Source: Pseudolysobacter sp. | GTDB lineage: Bacteria > Pseudomonadota > Gammaproteobacteria > Xanthomonadales > Rhodanobacteraceae | Reading direction: 5' to 3' | Assembly (NCBI GenBank): GCA_025351985.1 | Contig: JANXUW010000568.1 | Coordinates: 1 to 6,413, forward strand | DNA length: 6,413 bases | Part shown: piece after piece, positions 1 through 6,413 of the stretch | Layout: the number at the start of each line of letters is the position of its first letter | How positions within the stretch are numbered: position 1 is the first letter of the stretch | Translations under genes and position numbers: made by a program | The notes under the pieces: model-generated | The model's input: the letters and a program-made list of their open reading frames with translations, nothing else | What the model was told of the DNA's origin: nothing | Databases searched by the model: none

Positions 1-1981
<1,981 letters not shown>

Positions 1982-1988
1982 TCAAACG

Positions 1989-1994
1989 ATTGTA
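1989..1994 (-). promoter_or_regulatory. Possible -10 element upstream of fadH
   Basis: The minus strand reads TACAAT here, one base from the sigma-70 -10 consensus and 22 nt before the fadH GTG, which would give a short leader. No convincing -35 hexamer lies at 15-19 bp; the nearest candidate, TTGCCA, is 25 bp upstream, which is too far. A perfect 12-bp palindrome, ACCGCGCGCGGT (2009-2020), sits where the -35 would be and could be an operator, but in DNA this rich in GC it could also be chance. Treat as a weak prediction. Confidence 0.25.
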
Positions 1995-2133
1995 CGAAGA
2001 TGCCCGGAACCGCGCGCGGTGGCAAGTGCGTTGAACGTTTCAGGGGGCGAAATCGGTCGGCAAGCGATTTGCGTGCGAGCGGGAACGTAGCGATCCGCGG
2101 TGTTCTGCCATGCCATCGCGCGCCCAGTGATCC

Positions 2134-3459
2134 CTAGTGCGTGATGCGCAGCACGATCAAGGTCTGGTCATCCACACCCACGCTGCCGCCTTGATGCGCG
2201 AATAACGCGTCGCACAGAATCTGTCGTAGCTGCGCCGCATCGCTTACCGCGCCTTGCGCCACGAGCGCCTGCAGACGCGGCATGCCGAACGGTTCGCCGC
2301 CGGCATTGCGCGCCTCGACGATGCCGTCGGTATACAACACCACGACATCGTCGCACTGCAATTCCAGCTCGCTGTTTTGCCAGACATGATCGCGCAGGAT
2401 GCCAAGCGGAATCGCCTCACCCTGGCCATGCAGCGTCACCGTGCTGCCGCGCCGATGCAGCAACGGCGGATGGCCAGCGCTGACGTAATACAACTTGCGT
2501 TCATCGGGCCGATACAAGGTGCCGAGTGTGGTCAGGAAATGTTGGCGTTGGCGCCGCGAGAAAAAATAGCGATTGGCGTACGTGATTGCACCGGCTGGGC
2601 CGGCACCGCCATCACCTTGGTAGGTGCGCAGGATTGCATCGAACTGCACGGCTTCCATCGCCGACGCCGCGCCGTGGCCGGAAACGTCAGCGATGATCGC
2701 CGCCCAGACGTCACTCTCGGTATCGTTCGTGACACCTTCGACACGTTCGTTCAGCGTGACCAAATCGTAATAATCGCCGGCCGCGGTATCGGCCGGCTGC
2801 CAGTGCACGGCGTAGTCGAGGCCGCGAATTTGTATATTTTGTGGCAAAAGCAACTTTTGCACATCGGCCAGGCCTTCGATCTGATGCCGGCTGTGCGCGG
2901 CCTCGTCGCTGAGTTCGCGCAACGCCAGCGGCCGCACGATATAACTCACCGCGAGATTGGCCTCGATCAGCATGCGATCCAGATCAAGCCGATCGAACCG
3001 ACGCGCATCAACGCTACCGAGCACCAGCCAGTGATGCACGTGGCCGGAATCGATGATCGGCAAGGCCAGTAACGCGCGCGGCGCGAACAGGGCCTGCGCC
3101 AGCGGCAGCGCCTGTTCGGCGGGATCGAGTGTGATCAGGCGCGGTGCGATATCGCGCAGCAAACGCGCGCTCAACGCGTCATCGAACGACGGCAGTTTTT
3201 GTTGTGTGTCCTGCGCATCGTCCACCGCCAGATATTCCGTGCCATCCGCACCGATCACACCGACCAGGCGACATTGCCCGGGCGCCATGCCGCGCACCAG
3301 CAAGACCGCGAGCGTGCACGCCGGCAACGATTCGCCGAAGTAGGTATAGAGGCTGCGCAGCGCGGCGGCGGGGATCCCGCTGAAGGCACTCAGGCGCAAA
3401 AGACGGCTCAACAAGGGGAGTTCGGCGGACATGGTGGCGGCAACGGGAAGGCCGCGCAT
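2134..3459 (-). CDS. GAF-like/SpoIIE-family PP2C serine phosphatase (RsbU type)
   Basis: A 441-aa predicted metal-dependent serine/threonine phosphatase of the SpoIIE/RsbU branch of PP2C, a family that usually dephosphorylates an anti-sigma-factor antagonist (STAS protein). Residues about 15-180 look GAF-like by pattern (ALLALPI at 129-135, then a long helix); 180-205 is a probable helical linker ending in the typical ADVQKLLLPQ. The phosphatase domain spans 205-441. Putative metal-ligand motifs are AGDYYD (227-232), IADVSGHG (256-263), YTDGIVEARN (376-385) and DDQTLIV (430-436), with AGHPPLL at 328-334. The first glycine of the usual GGD motif is Ala227; the aspartates are kept, so activity is expected. 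No signal peptide, membrane segment or receiver domain is seen. The start at 3459 follows AGGCG (3463-3467) and an in-frame TGA lies 7 codons upstream. Met10 (3432) is an alternative but has no ribosome-binding site. No anti-sigma kinase or STAS gene lies beside it, so its input and target are unknown. Confidence 0.9.
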   Translation of the reverse strand: MRGLPVAATMSAELPLLSRLLRLSAFSGIPAAALRSLYTYFGESLPACTLAVLLVRGMAPGQCRLVGVIGADGTEYLAVDDAQDTQQKLPSFDDALSARLLRDIAPRLITLDPAEQALPLAQALFAPRALLALPIIDSGHVHHWLVLGSVDARRFDRLDLDRMLIEANLAVSYIVRPLALRELSDEAAHSRHQIEGLADVQKLLLPQNIQIRGLDYAVHWQPADTAAGDYYDLVTLNERVEGVTNDTESDVWAAIIADVSGHGAASAMEAVQFDAILRTYQGDGGAGPAGAITYANRYFFSRRQRQHFLTTLGTLYRPDERKLYYVSAGHPPLLHRRGSTVTLHGQGEAIPLGILRDHVWQNSELELQCDDVVVLYTDGIVEARNAGGEPFGMPRLQALVAQGAVSDAAQLRQILCDALFAHQGGSVGVDDQTLIVLRITH

Positions 3460-3520
3460 TGTCGCCTGTCGTCGGCATCACGCCAAGCGTCGCCGCGTGT
3501 TTCGCATCGGCCGTGCAGTG

Positions 3521-3556
3521 GCGATCGACACGGCGCGACAACGCCGTGTCGATCGC
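3521..3556 (-). terminator. Perfect 15-bp hairpin after the MDR oxidoreductase gene
   Basis: GCGATCGACACGGCG (3521-3535) and CGCCGTGTCGATCGC (3542-3556) are exact reverse complements around a 6-nt loop. The hairpin begins 5 nt after the TGA of the oxidoreductase gene and about 60 nt before the phosphatase start, where a terminator is expected. No run of T follows on either strand, so it is not a classical intrinsic terminator. It may terminate weakly, stabilise the upstream mRNA 3' end, or bind a protein. The structure is certain from the sequence; the role is inferred. Confidence 0.55.
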
Positions 3557-3561
3557 GAATA

Positions 3562-4578
3562 TCACCAGCCGGCGAGTACGATTTTTCCGATGCTCTGGCC
3601 GGATTCGAGCAGCGCATGCGCCTTGCGCAGATTTTCAGCATTGATGCTGCCAAGATTCTGCCGCGCCGTGCCGCGCAGTTTTCCGGCATCGATCAATCCG
3701 GCAATGCGTGCGAGCAGATGATGCTGCTCGATCATGTCGTCGGTCTGGAATTTCGCGCGTGTGAACATCATTTCCCAATGGATGCTGATACTTTTCAGCT
3801 TGAACGGATCGCCGATTTGCAGCGGCGTGCTGGGTTCGACGATCAAGCCGATGCGTCCTTGCGGCGCGATCAGTTCACCCATTTGCGTCCAGTACGCGGC
3901 GCTGTCGGCAAAGTTCACGATGTACGGAATCGCGGTAATGCCGAGCGCAGCGAGTTGCGGTTGCAGTGCCTGGCGATGATCGATTACATGATCTGCGCCG
4001 AGCTCGCGACACCACGCAATCGTGTCGGTGCGTGATGCGGTCGCGATCACGCTGAGACCGGCGAGTTTGCCGAGCTGGATCGCCATTGAACCGACACCAC
4101 CTGCGCCGCCGATGATCAGCAGATGACGGCCGCGCTCGCTGCCGTCATTGGCGATACGCATGCGTTCGAACATGAGTTCCCATGCCGTGATCGCGGTGAG
4201 CGGAAGTGCTGCGGCCTGGGCAAAATCGAGGCTCGCCGGCTTGCGCGCGACGATACGTTCATCGACCAGTTGGTACTCGCTGTTGCAGCCCGGACGTTCG
4301 ATCGAGCCGGCGTAATACACCTCGTCGCCGGGCTTGAACGTGGTCACCCGATCGCCCACGGCTTCGACGATGCCGGCCGCATCCCAACCGAGCACGCGCG
4401 GCGGGGATTCGATCTTGTCCTTCGGCGAGCGCACTTTGGTATCGACCGGATTGACCGACACGGCAAGCACACGCACGAGCAGGTCGCGTGCAGTAGCGAC
4501 GGGTTTTTCGATCTCGGTATCGAGCAGCGAATTCACATCGCTGATCGGCAGGTAACGCGTCAGGGCAACAGCTTTCAT
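3562..4578 (-). CDS. Zinc-free MDR-family oxidoreductase (quinone reductase / 'zinc-type ADH-like')
   Basis: A 338-aa cytoplasmic NAD(P)H-dependent oxidoreductase of the medium-chain dehydrogenase/reductase superfamily, closest in pattern to the group often named 'zinc-binding alcohol dehydrogenase family protein' and to quinone oxidoreductases. The GroES-like catalytic domain covers about 1-130, with the conserved VNPVDTKVR at 42-50 and LGWDAAGIVEAVG at 63-75. The Rossmann domain follows with GGAGGVGS at 157-164, and the family-typical C-terminus is GKIVLAGW. The GHE zinc motif is replaced by GWD, and only Cys98 and Cys190 are present, so neither catalytic nor structural zinc sites exist despite the family name. 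The likely reaction is NADPH-dependent reduction of quinones or enones; the substrate cannot be told. The ATG at 4578 follows a strong GGGAGA ribosome-binding site (4584-4589). It lies 156 bp from the upstream dehydrogenase gene and ends in a hairpin, so it is probably its own unit. I found no convincing sigma-70 promoter in the gap, only an AT-rich patch near 4602-4611. Confidence 0.9.
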   Translation of the reverse strand: MKAVALTRYLPISDVNSLLDTEIEKPVATARDLLVRVLAVSVNPVDTKVRSPKDKIESPPRVLGWDAAGIVEAVGDRVTTFKPGDEVYYAGSIERPGCNSEYQLVDERIVARKPASLDFAQAAALPLTAITAWELMFERMRIANDGSERGRHLLIIGGAGGVGSMAIQLGKLAGLSVIATASRTDTIAWCRELGADHVIDHRQALQPQLAALGITAIPYIVNFADSAAYWTQMGELIAPQGRIGLIVEPSTPLQIGDPFKLKSISIHWEMMFTRAKFQTDDMIEQHHLLARIAGLIDAGKLRGTARQNLGSINAENLRKAHALLESGQSIGKIVLAGW

Positions 4579-4583
4579 CGAAA

Positions 4584-4589
4584 TCTCCC
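4584..4589 (-). promoter_or_regulatory. Strong ribosome-binding site of the MDR oxidoreductase gene
   Basis: The minus strand reads GGGAGA five bases before the ATG at 4578 (GGGAGATTTCGATG). It is the best Shine-Dalgarno match in the window together with that of the aldehyde dehydrogenase gene, and it fixes the start codon. Confidence 0.75.
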
Positions 4590-4734
4590 GAGTGTGGAAT
4601 CAGATAAATATGGCACGCCAATCGATAGCGCGCCGCAAGAAATCAGAACGCCGACAACAGCAATCCGCCCTCGGCGCGCATCGAGTTGACCGCTCGCGTC
4701 GTTACGCATTCGACACCCGTCGTAGCCAAGCTCG

Positions 4735-6318
4735 TCAATCGGCAGATGCAGCGCTGAATTTTCCATCGATCAATCGACGCAACCGCAGCGGATTTTTCTC
4801 CTGCAATTCCGGCGGCAGAATCGCATCGGGGAAATTCTGCAACGCCACGGGCCGCACCCAGCGCAGGATCGCCGCACTGCCGACCGAGGTCGAGCGGCTG
4901 TCGGAACTTGCCGGCCACGGACCGCCGTGGACCATCGCATGATTGACTTCGACACCGGTCGGGAAACCGCCGAACAGCACGCGGCCAGCGCGGCTTTGCA
5001 AAACATCGAGCAAGCTCGCGTGGTTGCCGAGCTCATCGACTTCGGCATGCACGGTCGCTGTGAGTTGGCCGTCCAGATGAGCGGCGAGTGTGGTCAATTG
5101 CGCGGCGGATTCCGCGCGTACCAGCACGGTGCTCGGGCCGAACACTTCCTCGGCAAGTTCGGGATGCGCGAGCAAGGTCGCGGCGTCGGTTTCGAGCAAG
5201 GCTGCGCCGCTCTGACTGCCGCTGGAATCGCGTTGTGCCAATACACTAACGCCCGGATGTTGCGCGAGGTTTTTGATGCCGTGGCGATAGGCGTCAGCGA
5301 TGCCCGGCGTCAGCATCGTCGCGGCGTTGCTTTCGGCGAACAGGGATTTCAATCGTGTGCGCAAACGTTCGTAGTCGGCGCCGTCCGCGGCGAACACCAA
5401 GCCTGGCGAGGTGCAGAACTGGCCGCACGCCAGCATCACCGACGCATGCAAACCATCGGCGATGGTTTCGGCGCGTGCTGCGAGTGCACCGGGCAGGATG
5501 AAAACCGGATTGACCGAGCCCATTTCCGCATATACCGGAATCGGTTGCTTGCGTTGCGCCGCCAGTGCCAGCAGCGCACGGCCGCCGCGCTGCGATCCGG
5601 TGAAACCCACCGCCTGGATGACGGGATGGGTGACCAGTGCCGCGCCAACGATGTGCTCCGCATCGAACAACAACGAAAAAATTCCGGCATCCAAACCGCA
5701 TTCGCGAATAGCCGTCTGGATGGCCAAACCGATAATCTCCGACGTGCCGGGATGCGCCGGGTGCGCCTTGACGATGACCGGACAACCCGCGGCCAGCGCC
5801 GAGGCGGTATCGCCGCCCGCAACCGAAAACGCGAGCGGGAAATTGCTCGCGCCGAACACCACGACCGGGCCGAGTGCGCGTCGCATCGAACGCAGGTCGG
5901 GTTTCGGCGGGGTGCGCGTCGCATCGCCATGATCGATACGGACATCCAGCCAATCGCCATCGCGCAATACGCTCGCGAACAAACGCAGTTGCGAGCACGT
6001 GCGAGCGGTTTCGTTGCGCACGCGCGTTTCGGGCAGCGCGGTTTCGCGCGGTATGATTTCGATCAGTGATGGCAGCGCTGTTTCGATGTGGCTCGCTATC
6101 GATTCCAGCAGGATCGCGCGCTGTGCGCCACCGCTGCGCGCAAATGCCGGCGCGGCCTGGGTCGCCAGTTCAGTGGCGTGTTCGATATCGTTGCTCGATG
6201 CCGAATGGAACTCCACGCCAAACGCCGTATTTGCCGTCGGATCGAATGCGCGGAAGCGCATGCCGCCCGGTACGCAGCGCGTAGCGCCAATGATCGAAAG
6301 ACCGCTCGATGCCGTCAT
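4735..6318 (-). CDS. Alpha-ketoglutarate semialdehyde dehydrogenase (NADP+), 2,5-dioxovalerate dehydrogenase
   Basis: A 527-aa aldehyde dehydrogenase that should oxidise 2-oxoglutarate semialdehyde (2,5-dioxopentanoate) to 2-oxoglutarate, the last step of hydroxyproline, pentose or glucarate breakdown; cytoplasmic. It is longer than a standard ALDH (about 480-500 aa), as is usual for this KGSADH group. Group-typical stretches are KPDLRSMRRALGPVVVFGAS (139-158) and SVAGGDTASALAAGCPVIVK (165-184). Visible active-site parts are Asn159 (ASNFP), Lys184, FTGS (239-242), general base Glu265 (AEMGSVNP), nucleophile Cys302 (GQFCTSPG) and EVFGP (391-395); all are intact. The C-terminus NPLRLRRLIDG is also family-like. 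The ATG at 6318 lies 3 nt after the stop of the preceding gene, and its GGAG ribosome-binding site overlaps that gene's last codons, which indicates translational coupling. Which upstream pathway feeds it cannot be fixed from this window. Related fatty-aldehyde or vanillin-type ALDHs are less likely given the signature stretches. Confidence 0.9.
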   Translation of the reverse strand: MTASSGLSIIGATRCVPGGMRFRAFDPTANTAFGVEFHSASSNDIEHATELATQAAPAFARSGGAQRAILLESIASHIETALPSLIEIIPRETALPETRVRNETARTCSQLRLFASVLRDGDWLDVRIDHGDATRTPPKPDLRSMRRALGPVVVFGASNFPLAFSVAGGDTASALAAGCPVIVKAHPAHPGTSEIIGLAIQTAIRECGLDAGIFSLLFDAEHIVGAALVTHPVIQAVGFTGSQRGGRALLALAAQRKQPIPVYAEMGSVNPVFILPGALAARAETIADGLHASVMLACGQFCTSPGLVFAADGADYERLRTRLKSLFAESNAATMLTPGIADAYRHGIKNLAQHPGVSVLAQRDSSGSQSGAALLETDAATLLAHPELAEEVFGPSTVLVRAESAAQLTTLAAHLDGQLTATVHAEVDELGNHASLLDVLQSRAGRVLFGGFPTGVEVNHAMVHGGPWPASSDSRSTSVGSAAILRWVRPVALQNFPDAILPPELQEKNPLRLRRLIDGKFSAASAD

Positions 6319-6321
6319 GTG

Positions 6322-6413
6322 CTACTCCGTTTCGGTGGCGTTTTGCAACGTCGGAAGTGTGGCGAGTGCGGTGGCGATTTCTGCCTCGGCGCTGGCCCGC
6401 TCGGCGCCGCTCA
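6322..6413 (-). CDS. C-terminal fragment of a probable DHDPS-superfamily lyase/deaminase
   Basis: Only the last 29 codons are inside the window, ending in TAG at 6322-6324; the rest lies beyond the right edge. The visible tail begins SGAERASAEAEIATALATLP. This recalls the end of dihydrodipicolinate-synthase-family proteins, where a 'PL.GEER..V...I..AL' helix closes the chain. The nearest functional match by context is 1-pyrroline-4-hydroxy-2-carboxylate deaminase of the hydroxyproline route, which makes alpha-ketoglutarate semialdehyde, the substrate of the gene that follows 3 nt downstream. Alternatives in the same superfamily are 5-dehydro-4-deoxyglucarate dehydratase and 2-keto-3-deoxyarabonate dehydratase. 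That this is a real coding end is well supported by the tight spacing and the shared ribosome-binding site. The family call rests on a short tail plus context. Confidence 0.5.
   Translation of the reverse strand, partial: SGAERASAEAEIATALATLPTLQNATETE

Noticed and set aside
2254..4035. Two plus-strand open frames (2254-3072 and 3199-4035)
   Set aside because: They are antisense to the phosphatase and the MDR gene; the second even spans the intergenic gap. Neither has a recognisable domain.
4579..4734. Search for a terminator, promoter or small gene between the aldehyde dehydrogenase and the MDR gene
   Set aside because: Only 4-bp stems such as GCGT/ACGC and CTCG/CGAG are present. TTGCGG or TTGGCG cannot be paired with a good -10 at normal spacing. 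A 63-codon frame (4575-4766) mostly fills the gap, but it overlaps both genes and resembles nothing.
4927..6069. A 380-codon open frame on the plus strand
   Set aside because: It is antisense to the aldehyde dehydrogenase, has low-complexity composition and no family pattern.

Overview
This is a GC-rich window in which every supported gene reads on the minus strand. It carries ordinary chromosomal housekeeping and catabolic genes of a Gram-negative bacterium. The mix of a bacterial-type 2,4-dienoyl-CoA reductase, an alpha-ketoglutarate semialdehyde dehydrogenase (KGSADH) of the hydroxyproline/sugar-acid type, and an orphan SpoIIE-family phosphatase would fit a gammaproteobacterium of the Xanthomonadaceae/Rhodanobacteraceae kind. 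That placement is inferred from gene content and composition, not proven.

Layout in transcription order (right to left): (1) 6413-6322, the last 29 codons of a gene whose C-terminus resembles the dihydrodipicolinate-synthase (DHDPS) superfamily; (2) 6318-4735, an NADP-type aldehyde dehydrogenase of the KGSADH group, starting 3 nt after the previous stop; (3) 4578-3562, a zinc-free MDR oxidoreductase of the quinone-reductase/'zinc-type alcohol dehydrogenase-like' kind; (4) a perfect 15-bp hairpin (3521-3556) just after its stop; (5) 3459-2134, a protein phosphatase with a GAF-like N-terminal half and a SpoIIE/PP2C C-terminal half; (6) 1966-1, NADPH-dependent 2,4-dienoyl-CoA reductase (fadH), which starts at GTG and runs off the left edge about 20 residues before its expected end.

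Only genes 1 and 2 look tightly coupled. A DHDPS-superfamily lyase/deaminase that makes alpha-ketoglutarate semialdehyde, followed by the dehydrogenase that oxidises it to 2-oxoglutarate, is the known end of the trans-4-hydroxyproline, pentose and glucarate routes. The other genes are separated by gaps of about 100-170 bp and look like independent units: an oxidoreductase, a regulatory phosphatase with no visible partner, and an auxiliary beta-oxidation enzyme.

I see no mobile element, CRISPR array, tRNA, rRNA or clear horizontal-transfer signature. The many long plus-strand reading frames are antisense shadows of GC-rich genes. I do not see evidence of a novel multi-gene system. The items most worth a second look are the orphan phosphatase, the hairpin after the MDR gene, and the pathway assignment of the right-hand gene pair.
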